Assembly: GCA_001566295.1 (NCBI GenBank)
Contig: KQ964246.1
Span: forward strand, 2,728,001-2,792,000
Reading direction: 5' to 3'
DNA length: 64,000 nt
Source: Microdochium bolleyi
Taxonomy: Eukaryota; Ascomycota; Sordariomycetes; Xylariales; Microdochiaceae
Position 1 is the stretch's first letter. Each line of letters starts with the position of its first letter. Under the pieces are notes generated by a model. That model ran no database searches and had not been told where the DNA came from. It saw only the letters and a program-made list of their open reading frames with translations. Made by a program: the position numbers and the translations under genes. This document shows, in pieces, positions 31,953 through 43,062 of this stretch.

Positions 31953-34673
31953 ATGGATCCGCCGCTCAGGGACAAGATTGCATCCTTCAAGGGCATCCAG
32001 GCCCTTCAGGACATCGGGAGCGGCAAGCACGCGGACGGGTACGACGACGAGCAGTTTGGCCAAGCCGAGGACTCGCACCGTCAGCGATGCGCTGCGTTTC
32101 GTAGAGCCCATGCCGCGGCTGCGAGTAATCGCAAGCCCCCCGACACGACAATTATCCCAGCTACACAGATAGTCCAAGGCGACGCGAGGGTTGCAGGTCA
32201 AGCAACACCAATGTGTTTCGGGGGACTCCCACCACCAACCGGAAACACCCCGACGCAGCAGCCCTTGTCATCATCGCAGCAGTCCTCAGACGGTGATGTC
32301 GAGATCATCAGAGTCACGCCGCTGCCACGGCAGAGCCACCAGGGACAGCAGACCCGACCAGGCAAGGCCAGGCGGCGCGCCACGGCTGACGACTCGCCAT
32401 CGGACACATCCATCATTCCAGACTCGACTCGCCGCCCAAGGCCGGGGCTTTCTTCAACTGCAGCATCACCATCATCAGCCAACGGAAGCGGCAGCAAGCG
32501 GCGTGCGACGCATCCACTCGCCCGCGTTCTGAACAACACCTCTCCGACTTCTCCATCACAAGCACCAGCCGCAAGCACAGCGGTATCAGCGAAAGACATG
32601 TCACCGTCAGTGAGCACCGCGTCAGCCCGCGGGCGCAAGGGCAAGGACTCTTTGAAGATGGTGCCCGAGGACAGGCAGGTCTTCAAGGGCCTCTCGTTCT
32701 ACTATGTGCCCAACAACGACATCAACGCCGTCCGCAAGGCGCGCATCACAAAAGCCCGTGAGCACGGCGCGACCTGGGCGAGGCATCTCAGCGAACGACC
32801 GACGCATGCCATCGTGGACAAGCTCCTGGGCTGGGACAACATTGTCTCCGAGGATGGCTGGCCCGGCGAGTCTGCACTGGTTGTCGTCAACGAGGACTAT
32901 CCCTTGCACTGCATCAGCTACCGGAAGCTCGTCAACCCACAGCAGCCACAGTATCTCGTCAGAGGTGCGCCAGCGCCAGTCCCAGCGTCGCCAACACCAG
33001 TCATCGTGCCCGCCACAGCTGTGCCGGAGCCAGAGTCGTCGGCAGCCACCGAGACTTCGGAGGTGTCTCTCAAGCTAAAGCCCAAGCACAACAATCCTGC
33101 ACGCTGGGACTATGTCCCGCCGGACAACACGCCGCCGCGGAGCGAGGAGGCTTCGGCGGCGCAGCAAAGCTCAGCTGAGTCGCGGGTACCACAGAGCCAG
33201 CCGGGCAACACGAAACGAAAGGCGCTGGCGGCGGGAGACGATGTGCATGAAGTAGGAGACGAAGAACGAGACTGCCCTCTCCCGTCACAAGACCTCGGCC
33301 TTGACGGGGTGTCCCATATCTCAGAGACAGTGCTTCTACAGGACTCAGACCCTGCGGCTCAGCCCGACACTTCGGAGGACGACGAGGACGAGCTGCTCAG
33401 CTGCATCCGTGACATAAAGGACAGCACAGATGAAGTCAGAGACCTCTTGGGAACAACCGGCACGGACGAGGAAGACGCCGAGAGCGACACCGGACCGGCG
33501 ACACAAAGCAGCACTACACGACGCACTACTAGGAGCACTGCGAGGTCTGCAACGGTCACCACGAAGGGCACATGGCAGGACCAGTTCGCGTGCATGCGGG
33601 CTGGCGCCCAGGGTGCCGACGCGGGCAACCCCAACAGCCGCACCATCGAGCTGTTGCAGGGCATGCTCGACCACAACGAGCAGGTCAACGACCAGTGGCG
33701 CACGATGTCGTACAAGAAGGCGATCGCCGCGCTGAAGCGGCACCCGGAGAGGGTCACCACGGCCGAGCAGGCCCGCGGGATTCGGGGCATCGGGCAGAAC
33801 ATTGGCGACAAGATCGAGGAGATTGTGCGGACAGACCGGCTGCGCAAGCTTGAGTACGTGCAGAACGACCCGCAGTTCCAGGTCCTGCAGCTGTTCCTCA
33901 AGATCTACGGCGTGGGCATCAAGCAGGCACAGCAGTGGATGGCGAAGGGATACACAACGCTCGAGGACGTCAGGGCGCGCGCGCAGCTCAATGCCGGGCA
34001 GAAGGTCGGGCTCGAGCACTTTGATGATCTGAACACGCGGATACCCCGGGTGGAGGTCGCCGCGCTGGGGCAGTTCGTCATGGCTGCGGCGGCGGAGCTC
34101 GATGCCAGTATCGAGCTGATCATCGGCGGGAGTTATCGTCGCGGGTCGCGGTCGTCGGGGGACATTGACTTCATCGTGACTAAGAAGGGCACGTCCTCTA
34201 CGGATCCTCTTGTGCCGTTCCTCCACGCACTCGTGGAGAAGCTGTACGCAGAAGGCTTCCTCACGGCCACCCTGTCGTCGCTCGCGGCCGAGGTCAAGCA
34301 GGGCCACGGCAGCAAGTGGCACGGCTGCTGCGTCCTGCCAGCGGACTCGCCCGCCGCGCAGCACATGCGCGAGCACGACGCGGGCTGGAAGCCGGTCTGG
34401 CGCCGGATCGACTTCCTGCTTGTCCCGGACGCGGAGCTCGGCGCGGCCATGATCTACTTCACGGGCGACGACATCTTCAACCGCAGCCTGCGCCTACTGG
34501 CGGACAAGAAGGGCATGCGGCTCAACCAGCGGGGCTTGTACCGAGATGTGCTGCGCGGGCCGAAGAGGGTCAAGATGACCGAGGGCGAGCTCGTCGAGGG
34601 CCACGACGAGAAGAGGATCTTTGAGATCCTGGGGGTCAAGTGGCGCGAGCCGCACGAGCGGTGGTGTCAGTAG
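31953..34673 (+). CDS. POL4: Family X DNA polymerase (Pol lambda/POL4-like)
   Basis: A repair polymerase for gap filling in base excision repair and non-homologous end joining. It is a single exon of 906 residues starting MDPPLRDKIASFKGIQ. An N-terminal low-complexity region (1-235) is followed by a BRCT domain (about 240-326: VFKGLSFYYVPN, HAIVDKLLGWDNI, PLHCISYRKLV), then a long disordered acidic Ser/Thr-rich linker (330-540). The catalytic core starts near 545 with the 8-kDa lyase domain (NEQVNDQWRTMSYKKAI, ARGIRGIGQNIGDKIEEI), then the fingers, and a palm with GGSYRRGSRSSGDIDFIVT (metal Asp pair near 737-739). The third Asp is in WRRIDFLLVP, and the thumb ends EILGVKWREPHERWCQ. Lengths of Pol lambda and POL4 are near 575-580, so the excess lies in the N-terminal region and linker. 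Confidence 0.93.
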   Translation: MDPPLRDKIASFKGIQALQDIGSGKHADGYDDEQFGQAEDSHRQRCAAFRRAHAAAASNRKPPDTTIIPATQIVQGDARVAGQATPMCFGGLPPPTGNTPTQQPLSSSQQSSDGDVEIIRVTPLPRQSHQGQQTRPGKARRRATADDSPSDTSIIPDSTRRPRPGLSSTAASPSSANGSGSKRRATHPLARVLNNTSPTSPSQAPAASTAVSAKDMSPSVSTASARGRKGKDSLKMVPEDRQVFKGLSFYYVPNNDINAVRKARITKAREHGATWARHLSERPTHAIVDKLLGWDNIVSEDGWPGESALVVVNEDYPLHCISYRKLVNPQQPQYLVRGAPAPVPASPTPVIVPATAVPEPESSAATETSEVSLKLKPKHNNPARWDYVPPDNTPPRSEEASAAQQSSAESRVPQSQPGNTKRKALAAGDDVHEVGDEERDCPLPSQDLGLDGVSHISETVLLQDSDPAAQPDTSEDDEDELLSCIRDIKDSTDEVRDLLGTTGTDEEDAESDTGPATQSSTTRRTTRSTARSATVTTKGTWQDQFACMRAGAQGADAGNPNSRTIELLQGMLDHNEQVNDQWRTMSYKKAIAALKRHPERVTTAEQARGIRGIGQNIGDKIEEIVRTDRLRKLEYVQNDPQFQVLQLFLKIYGVGIKQAQQWMAKGYTTLEDVRARAQLNAGQKVGLEHFDDLNTRIPRVEVAALGQFVMAAAAELDASIELIIGGSYRRGSRSSGDIDFIVTKKGTSSTDPLVPFLHALVEKLYAEGFLTATLSSLAAEVKQGHGSKWHGCCVLPADSPAAQHMREHDAGWKPVWRRIDFLLVPDAELGAAMIYFTGDDIFNRSLRLLADKKGMRLNQRGLYRDVLRGPKRVKMTEGELVEGHDEKRIFEILGVKWREPHERWCQ

Positions 34674-35200
34674 TTAGTCGGCACAAAGCCGCGAGGCGTC
34701 TGGGATCTTTCAGCATTGGGACGCGGGGGGGTTATATATTCCTGAGCGTGCATTGCGAGCTGAATATGGGTATCAGCCCTGCGTTTCTTCATTCATATAT
34801 GCCCTCGATAGGTCATGACACCGTCATTTGGCAGTTGTGGACTCTGTCTTAATCCCTCACGAGGATAATAGAAACCTAAGAAGAATGCCAAAGGAAAAAA
34901 AGAAAAAAACCCTGGAGTTCATGTCCAGAAAGCGTGAATGTTCGAAGTGTCACACTTCTCTCGTCGCAGCTTTTCCCATACGCCAATCGGAGCTCCAAGG
35001 GGAAGCACGAGGAGGTGACCTAGGTAGCCGGCCGTCTGCCCCCTAGTATGATAGAATAATCAAGTTCCTGCCTCGTGGTGGCCGTAATGGCGTGCAGGTA
35101 AGCTCAGGACAACCAGCATGTATCTTCCGCGGATTCACAGATGCGCTGCTACGTCATCCTGGCAACCGACCTCGCTTTTCCTCCGTCCCCCGCCTCCCCA

Positions 35201-35217
35201 CGCGCGCGCGCGCGCGC
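35201..35217. repeat. (CG)8 dinucleotide repeat
   Basis: Eight CG units plus one C in an otherwise mixed intergenic sequence. Alternating CG is prone to left-handed (Z) DNA and to strand slippage. Confidence 0.9.
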
Positions 35218-35918
35218 AAGAACGCCGTCTCATTGAAACCATCATTTCATTGGACGATGCCCGGGACTAGGAACCGGTGGGCTGGGGTGAGAAGTCTATC
35301 AAGCATGAGTTCTTTTAGTCCGTACTTGTTCCGCGCCGTTGTTGAACCGTTGGGGGGGAATGCGGTGGGGGACTGACTGATCGACAGACGCAGCTTGCCT
35401 ATTCCATCTTGCGGCAGCGAATCGGATGCGTTGCTTAGCCCACGTTTTTCCTTTTTGTATCTTTCCGACTGGGTTGTAAACAAACCGCCAATAACGACCC
35501 GGCTTCGGACCGGGGAACCAAGTTGGAGAGAATGTTTCTAGGATTATGGGGGACTACTTGCGGGAGGCTGAGGCTTGTATGTTGCGGTAAGAAGTAATGT
35601 CTGCTTCTTTGAGACACCCGTGGCGTTTCCACGGCCACTCACTGACTTACACGAGCAGCAATGAACTCCCAACGACAGCATTGTGCGCTGCTCACCCATG
35701 CCGCGGGACTAAATCCCGACCGTTGATGGACCGCACTGCCTCCCTGTCCTTTCCCTTGGCTAAAGCTTGATCCGCAGTGGCCCCCTCCGACCTCGCCGGG
35801 TACAGTGCATCCGTATGCATGTCGATCGTCATTGAGTTGCTGATAAACCGGGTATGGTGGTCTCTCCCCATCGCTGCCAGAGCATACCTAGGTCACATCA
35901 TCTTGCATACAGCAACGT

Positions 35919-35939
35919 CCCCCCCCCCCCCCCCCCCCC
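35919..35939. repeat. Uninterrupted run of 21 C
   Basis: Twenty-one consecutive C residues (G on the minus strand). Runs this long are rare and unstable, can fold into i-motif/G-quadruplex structures, and are hard to sequence, so the true length may differ. Confidence 0.9.
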
Positions 35940-36368
35940 GGTTGGCTCGGTAGATTCTTCGGGGCTAGTCGAGGGGGAGGCACACGCAACGTGCTTTGTG
36001 CGAGGCACGATTGCAATGTCGCTGGTGTCATTGGCCAATTGCTGTTTGGGGATCGTCAAGACTCTTGCCTGTCGTCGGTTGTCGTCTTTGCGGTGGACGG
36101 AGGGGAAAGTCGGGAGAATACCTCCCGATGAGGTCGAGAGACTGGACGCCATGATGTCAAGTCATGTATGCTGGACAGCTTTAGACCAAGCTATGGCCGT
36201 GCAGGTTGATTAGAGTGTGGTATATATATATGTCTTTGTACCTGCCGGCCATTCTTTGTTTAGACAATCCTCTACTCGAGATGTTCGCAGACCTCGTTTA
36301 GTCCTGAAACTGATCTGTCTGAACTTTGCGGGTACCCACGCTTCGAGGTAGCAAAGTATAGTCCCAAG

Positions 36369-38613
36369 ATGATCTCGACGACCACAGCCCTCCTGGGCTC
36401 CCTCGCCGTCGCCGGCGCGGCATCAGCCGCCTTCTCCGGCAACCTCAACTACGCCAGCCCCTCGCGGCGTGACGTCCACGCCGGCCTGGGCATCGACGTC
36501 CCGCTCGTCTCGCGGCGGAGCGTGAAGCGGGACGGCGGCGGCGGCGCCGCCGCCATGCCGTGGAAGCCCGAGCAGCTCAACTTCACGCACGGCGTGGCCT
36601 CGGGCGACCCGTTCCCGGACAGCGTGATCCTGTGGACGCGCATCGCGCCCTCGGCGGCGTCGGACACCAGCAACGTCACCGTCGAGGGCAACGTGGCGCT
36701 GTACAGCCACGACACGCAGACTTACATCGACGCGAACCCGCACCCCGTTTGCGTCGAGTGGGCGGTCTTTACGTGCGGCGCCGACGGCCGAGCCGCTGCC
36801 GACCAGGCGGTGGTGAGCAGCGGCAAGGCGTACACGACCAGTGACATTGACTTTACCGTCAAGGTCGAGGCCGGCGGGCTGCAGCCGTTCACGACGTACA
36901 ACTACCAGTTCACAGTGTGTGGCTCGGACAAGAAGAGCGCTCTTGGCCGCACCAAGACGGCCCCGACTGCGGACGCCGACGTCGAGCAGGTCAAGCTGGC
37001 GGTGTTCTCCTGCAGCAACTACCGTAAGTCGGGCTGCAGATAACTCGGAGGGGCGAGGCCGAGCTGACCTTGAATTGCGTGTTAGCCAGCGGATACTTCA
37101 ACGCATACGGCAATGCGGCTCGCAAGGATGAGCACGACTATGTCGTAAGTGTTGTCCTTGATATGCTGACTGCTTGCATCACTCTCCCGGGCGCGGGCGG
37201 CACTGACATGTGCCCCAGGTACACCTTGGTGACTACATCTACGAGTACAAGGCAGGAGGCGAGCGAGCCAGTGCTCCTCCGCGCGAGATCTTCACCTTGT
37301 ACGACTACCGCACCCGGCATGGGCAGTACAGGTCCGACCCCGACCTGCAGCTGCTCTCGCAGAACTGGGCCTGGATCCCGACCTGGGACGATCACGGTGA
37401 GTGCTGATGAGACGAGATGCCCGAGCGAAGTCAACCGCGTGCGTGCGGCTGGTGCTGATGTTGCCTAAATTGCAGAGGTCTCAAACAATGGTTATCGGGA
37501 CGGCTCCAGCGGTCTCAACAACACCGAGGAGTCCTTCATCAAGAGCGGCGGTGTCAGCGTCGACCAGCGCAAGATGAACGCTGTCCGCGCCTACTTTGAG
37601 TGGCTCCCCATTCGGTAGGTTATTGTGATCGTGGCAAACGATGAGACCAACGGCTGACTTGTTGATTTAGCCAAGTTGACCTCGATGACAACCTGCGGAT
37701 CTGGAGATCCTTCCAGCTCGGCAACCTCATGGATCTTGTCGTCCTTGACACACGGAACTATGACCGCAGCATCACATCGCTAGGTAAGTCACCTCGAGAT
37801 GGGTTACCCCCGGGTCGAGCGCGCGTGTAGCTGACATGCCGATTCCTGGCAGACTGGAACGACGAGTACATTGACCTGATCCGCGATGACGCATCGAGGA
37901 CACTGATGGGCTCGCACCAGGAAAACTGGTTCTACAATCAGCTCACCAAGTCTCAGAAGCGTGGCGCGACCTGGCGCGTTATCGCCAACCAGATCATCTT
38001 CTCCCGCATTGAGGAGTCGTATGGCCTCAGTGGCGACAACTGGCAGGGCTACACGGCGAACCGCAACCGGACGCTCAAGCACCTGTACGACAACAAGATC
38101 AACAACAACGTCTTCCTGGCCGGCGACAGCCACCAGAACTGGGTCTCCGACCTTGCCTGGCTGGACGAGAAGCCGTACGACCCGGTGACCGGCGAGGGCG
38201 CCATCGGCGTCGAGTTCGCAGGCACGGCGGTGAGCTCGACCGGAGTCCGGGGCACGCTCGAGTACGCACGGAAGCAGGCGCAGTACCGCGTCAACAACAA
38301 CACGGAGCTGCAGTGGCAGGACGGCTACTACCGCGGCTACTTCATCCTGGCGGCGTCGCACGACAGGGTCGAGGCGAAGTTCTACGGCTCACCCAGCGTG
38401 GCCAGCCGCAACTCGTGGGATCTTCCCCTCGCGAACTTCACGGTCGCGGCGGGCGGCAACAAGTTGGATCGGCCCATCGGTGGCGGGAGAGTCGAGGCCG
38501 GTTACGGCAAGGGACTCAAGACGGTGCCGACGAACCTCACGCTCAACACGGAGACACGGGAGTGGGATGTGGTAGGCTACAACGTCATGTATTTAAACAC
38601 GACGGCGGCGTAG
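36369..38613 (+). CDS. Secreted PhoD-type alkaline phosphatase/phosphodiesterase
   Basis: A metallophosphoesterase of the PhoD family that releases phosphate from phosphomono- and diesters outside the cell. There are six exons: 36369-37023, 37086-37144, 37219-37396, 37476-37614, 37671-37783 and 37853-38613, giving 634 residues. The start MISTTTALLGSLAVAGAASA is a clear signal peptide. A PhoD N-terminal immunoglobulin-like domain follows (about 70-215: FTHGVASGDPFPDSVILWTR). The catalytic domain carries CSNYPSGYFNAYGN, HLGDYIYEY, WDDHEVSNNGYRDG, an NQIIF segment and AGDSHQNWVSDL, which provide the metal ligands. Each of these motifs is restored only by splicing, which supports the exon model. 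N-glycosylation sites are present. Induction by phosphate starvation is likely for the family, but I saw no clear CACGTG box upstream. Confidence 0.93.
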
Positions 38614-39489
38614 ATGCTTGGGTGAGCGGTTTAGTTGTAGTTCAGGATGTGCATGTGCTCATCAAGCAATTGCCCAGGTCTTTTGGGTCTTGACGAGAGA
38701 CTTGGATCTTTAGAGCCCTCGACTCGAGAGCCTTAGTAATATTGTCACAGCCGTGCCTGCCAAAAGAGTCGGCGTAAGTGCAAAGTGTGGTGTAAGCCAG
38801 ACTAAGCCATCTCGCTGTAGGGTATGTGACTAGCCGCTATATCTTTGACCTGTTGATGAATTTCATATGTTTGAGGGATACATGGCTAGACTCTGAAAGA
38901 GATTAGTGTGCCGTACTGACAGAGATGCGTCCCATCGGCTGTAGATCTTTGGGATGGATGCCCTCGAGCCGACTTTTGTCGACATGTGAACAGAGACCCG
39001 AAAGATACAAACCGAAGACGCACCCCAGCAACGGCTCCGATAAGCAGGCCGCCAGCCTTATCGCAAACGTCCCTGGCAGGCGGTGAAACAACCTTATGCG
39101 GGCGGCGTGCAGACCCTGAGGTCTGGGAGGGGAGGAGGGGCGGAGCGGGCGCAGAGCGCGCCGAAGCGCAGAAAGTTCTGCCCCACTCCGCCAAACAGTC
39201 CAAGCTGGTGGCAGATGCGGCCCGAAGAAAAAAAAAAGTGACAGAGCAAAGACGACTCAGGCAGGGAGCTAGAAGGAAAGAAAAAAACAAACAGAGAGAG
39301 CTAAGCTGATCTAGGTCGACTGGGGTCTTTTCCAAGGTCGTTTATTGCCGACGTCGTCCCCAAGCCACTTGGTTTCCATCTGCCCATACTTCCATATTCG
39401 CAAACACTGACCCTTGACCTGCTTCCTCAACCTCCGCAACACCACTACGAAAGCACCAAAGCACGACTTGCCCAGGCAGAACCGCAAGC
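38614..39489. other. Intergenic upstream of PRMT1
   Basis: An 876-base spacer. It has an A-rich and purine-rich stretch near 39220-39300 and pyrimidine-rich sequence before the PRMT1 start, usual for fungal core promoters. Nothing else is seen. Confidence 0.5.
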
Positions 39490-40911
39490 ATGGCCAACGA
39501 CAAGATGGACATCGAGACCGCCGAGGCCAACCTCAAGGCCATGGCCCACTCCGAGCAGCACTACTTCAACAGGTAAGCTTGTCGCAAAGCACCAAGCAGT
39601 CGTCGCGATAGCTAACACTGGCGATGAACAGCTACAACCACCATGGTACGCCGTTACACTGCCCCTCGGACCGGTCACGATCGCATAACACGAACATTTG
39701 CTAACAACAGCCCTAACAATCTCCAGGCATTCACGAGGAGATGCTTGTATGTACAGTCCGGCTTTGACAGCTTCCTCCCCGACGATGTTTCTGCGCATTT
39801 CGCTGACATGTCTTGCCGAACAGAAAGATGAGGTCCGCACACGGTCATACATGAACGCAATCGTACAAAACCCGCACATCTTCAAGGACAAGGTTGTCCT
39901 CGATGTTGGTTGCGGTACCGCTATTCTCTCCATGTACGTCCACCAAGACCGCACAACGCACCGCGTGGTCAACTTGATCCCTGGGGTGAAGCCGCAAACA
40001 TGTTCCTGACCGACACTCGCCCTCTAGGTTCGCCGCGAAGGCTGGAGCCAAGCACGTTATCGGTGTCGACATGTCCACAATCATCTTCAAGGCCCGCGAG
40101 ATTGTCGAGTGCAACGGCCTTTCCGACAAGATCACCCTGATCCAGGGCAAGATGGAGGAGATCGAGCTCCCCTTCCCCAAGGTTGACATCATCATCTCCG
40201 AGTGGATGGGCTACTTCCTTCTCTACGAGTCCATGCTTGACACCGTCCTGTACGCCCGTGACAGGTACCTCAACCCGGACGGCCTCATCTTCCCTGACAA
40301 GGCCACCATCTTCCTCTGCGGAATTGAGGACGGTGACTACAAGGACGAGAAGATTGGATGTAAGTGGTTGCTACTTGGACATTGAGTTTTGATTGGCTTC
40401 TTTTTGGTCCCTCGACTGACATTTGCATACAGTCTGGGACAATGTGTACGGCTTCGACTACACGCCGCTGAAGGCCACTGCTCTCTGCGAGCCCCTTGTC
40501 GACACAGTTGAGATGAAGGCCGCGGTAACCGACCCGACGGCTGTCCTCACCCTCGACCTGTACAAGTGCACCGTCGAGGACCTCGCCTTCTCCGTTCCCT
40601 TCAAGATCACCGCCCGCCGGGACGACTTCATCCACGCCCTCGTTGCTTGGTTCGACATCGACTTCACCGCTTGCCACAAGACCATCCGCTTCTCCACAGG
40701 CCCACACACCAAGTACACACACTGGAAGCAGACCGTCTTCTACCTCAAGGATGTCCTGACGGTACAGCAGGGCGAGGAGGTCGAGTGCAACATGCTTGTC
40801 AAGCCCAACGAGAAGAACAGGCGCGACTTGGACATCAAGATCGACTACAAGTTTGACGCCCAGGATGCTCTGCGCAAGGCTGAGGGCACCTGCGAGTTCA
40901 AGATGTGCTAA
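39490..40911 (+). CDS. HMT1: Protein arginine N-methyltransferase 1
   Basis: The main type I arginine methyltransferase (PRMT1, yeast Hmt1, Aspergillus RmtA), which makes asymmetric dimethylarginine on RGG proteins and histone H4R3. There are six exons: 39490-39572, 39632-39645, 39727-39746, 39824-39933, 40028-40359 and 40433-40911, giving 345 residues, the family's usual size. Exons 2 and 3 are only 14 and 20 bases and encode YNHHGIHEEML, which is strongly conserved and confirms them. Motif I reads VLDVGCGTAILSMFAAKAGA, where the usual Gly after Thr is Ala. The double-E loop is SEWMGYFLLYESM, and the THW loop is YTHWKQTVFY. The C-terminal barrel ends KAEGTCEFKMC. Donors are GTAAGC, GTACGC, GTATGT, GTACGT and GTAAGT. 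Confidence 0.96.
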
Positions 40912-43062
40912 GTAGCTAGTCTGATGGCCGGACAAGTTTCCCAAGTCCCTGCGGCCCTCGCAGTCTGGCTGCAAGCCTTGGCCCAATTGAGCAATGAGCC
41001 TACAACATGCCGGCCATGTCTGCGCACGAGTAATTGAATAACCTCGGCGCGCTGTACCGGGCTTGTGCAGCGAGACACGGCGTACCGGAATGCCCAGTCC
41101 CGGTCTGAGCACGCAAGTCTACCAAGCTCTTGCTCCTTGCCCACAAGCATAAGTCACTGGCCGAGAGTCTCTTGCCACGAGGAATGTAGTCCTCAAGCTC
41201 GAGAGGTGGGATTGGGCAAAGGTTTGCGATATGTTACGATTCTGCCCTGCTGGAGGCGTCAGGGAATGACTGGGCGCGAAAGACACGCGAAAGTCTGATA
41301 TTGGAAGAAATGAAGCATCTGGGTACATGGTCGGTAGAGGCATAGACGGCGTAACGATTGAATGTTGTTCCCCCAAAAGATGATCCGATGGCGATTATAT
41401 CTTGAGCTCCTAGGAGTCTGGCAGCCGCTGTAATGTTCACGTGAGAGGCTGCGTTTTTGGTCCGTGACCGGCGGAATCTCATTTCACATAGTCACCATGT
41501 GTTTCACGATGTCTGTAACTAACGGGCGACAGCATTCCATGCTCCCCGATGGTTGACAGCGGAGCAGGCTCGGCAGATTGGGTCAAGAAACCGAGCTGGA
41601 CCCGTAACTCATGTCGATCGGGTCGGTGCGATCGTCAGGAACCACTTTCTGAGCAGAAACACTTCATGACGGCGACGTTGGTGTTGTGTCACCGGTCCGC
41701 CTGCACACATGTGCAGAGTCTTGTGCCTTTCGAAACATCCAACCCGTAAAAAGCACGAACCCCCAGTACGCCGCCGAAGAGCGGTCTTGGCTGTTACTTT
41801 TATGGTGGCAGACACGCCAAGACCGGCGCCTTTGTCGCTGGTTGGGTGGTTCTAGGAGGCTGCTCAGCCACCCCACGGCGGCATGCTGGCGGCCATGGAT
41901 GTTTCACCAGGGCGATCGAGCCTGTGCCTGTGTGACGCTGTAGGGAGGCAGTGAGGCTGATACCGTTGGCGGCTGTGAGACTCTCCAGCGTCTAGTGCGG
42001 GAACATAAACAACAGCGAGATGGCTCCTAGGGGAAAAGAGTTGCCTGAGCATGAGCTGACCGGCTGGAAGCTGAATGCTGTCCGAGGGCTCCAAGCCTGA
42101 GAGATATCGAATTGCGTTTAGCGCCAGGGACGCGAAGGCTTGCCCAGGTGCGGTGGAGACCTGTCCGGGGCCTGGGGAGGGGGCCGCTGTTGCTGCCAGC
42201 CTGTGAGATCGCCGGCGGCCCCTGAAATTCAGGCACTTGCAAGGGGCTGGCATGGGCATGCGCGGGCATTTGCCTTGCGGTCCCCGGCTCTGAGTAGGCC
42301 GCGTCTGCACTGCTGCTCCTCATCTCGGTGCCTGCCACCGCATCGCTGGGCTCTCTACTTGCTCATGCTTGCGCATGCTATTCCTGGCAGACACACCACG
42401 CTCCTTTTTCCTCTTTGCTCTTGTTCGGCACCATCTCAGCCTGCTTGTGCTGACGGCCTGTCATACGGGGCCTTCCATTCTCTGAGCGCACCGCACACTC
42501 CTTCTCGCCCGACCCGCCAGCCTTCGTTGTCTCACCCGCGGGTCCGTCCTAACCTTGACATAGCCACGGTCACCTGGCACACATCGTCAAACGACACTCC
42601 TTTGGACTAGCTAAAAGGGCAAAACCCCAAAACCGACTTTCTCCAGGCTTTGGATCGCAGGTCGATTTTCTATTTTCAGCCCAAGCCTAGGACTCTATTG
42701 TTGGCGCGCCGTGTTCGCCTGCACTGCCCCGGACCAGACCTGCGGCCAGCCGAATCTCGACCCGTACCCGATTGACGAGGCGTCGAATACGAAGCGCCGA
42801 CTATCTGCCACTACTCGATCTTCAGCTCGCCTCACTACAAGGCTCTTCGCTGGAGACAGATCTAGACTGTCTGCGATAACGCTCTTTCCCAGACTCTTCT
42901 TGCGCGGCAATCCGAGTCTCGAATTTTACACCTGTCAATACACTTGGCTGGTGAGGATGATAGTGAGGATTTAGCGTCGCCAATCATTGCTCAAGGAGAA
43001 GGAAAGAATACACGACAAACCCGTTCTCGGATACGGAGCGATCGAATCCCACACGCTTCAAA
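40912..43062. other. Long intergenic region
   Basis: A 2.15 kb spacer with no supported gene. The open frames around 42140-42610 are Pro/Arg/Ser-rich and lack any domain. The stretch from about 42300 to 43060 is rich in pyrimidine runs and is probably promoter and 5' leader of the next gene. Confidence 0.5.

Larger units (their letters stand above)
34674..36368. other. Intergenic region with simple-sequence tracts
   Basis: A 1.7 kb spacer between Pol X and the PhoD-type gene. No frame is convincing; one (35854-36213) depends on the poly-C tract. It holds a CG dinucleotide repeat and a long poly-C run, both listed separately, and a short TA repeat near 36221-36231 close to the PhoD-type promoter. 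Confidence 0.5.

Noticed and set aside
33345..34376. 343-codon minus-strand frame opposite the Pol X gene
   Set aside because: Antisense shadow of the GC-rich Pol X coding sequence.
35854..36213. 119-codon frame containing a Pro run
   Set aside because: The run comes from the C21 tract; the rest has no coding character.
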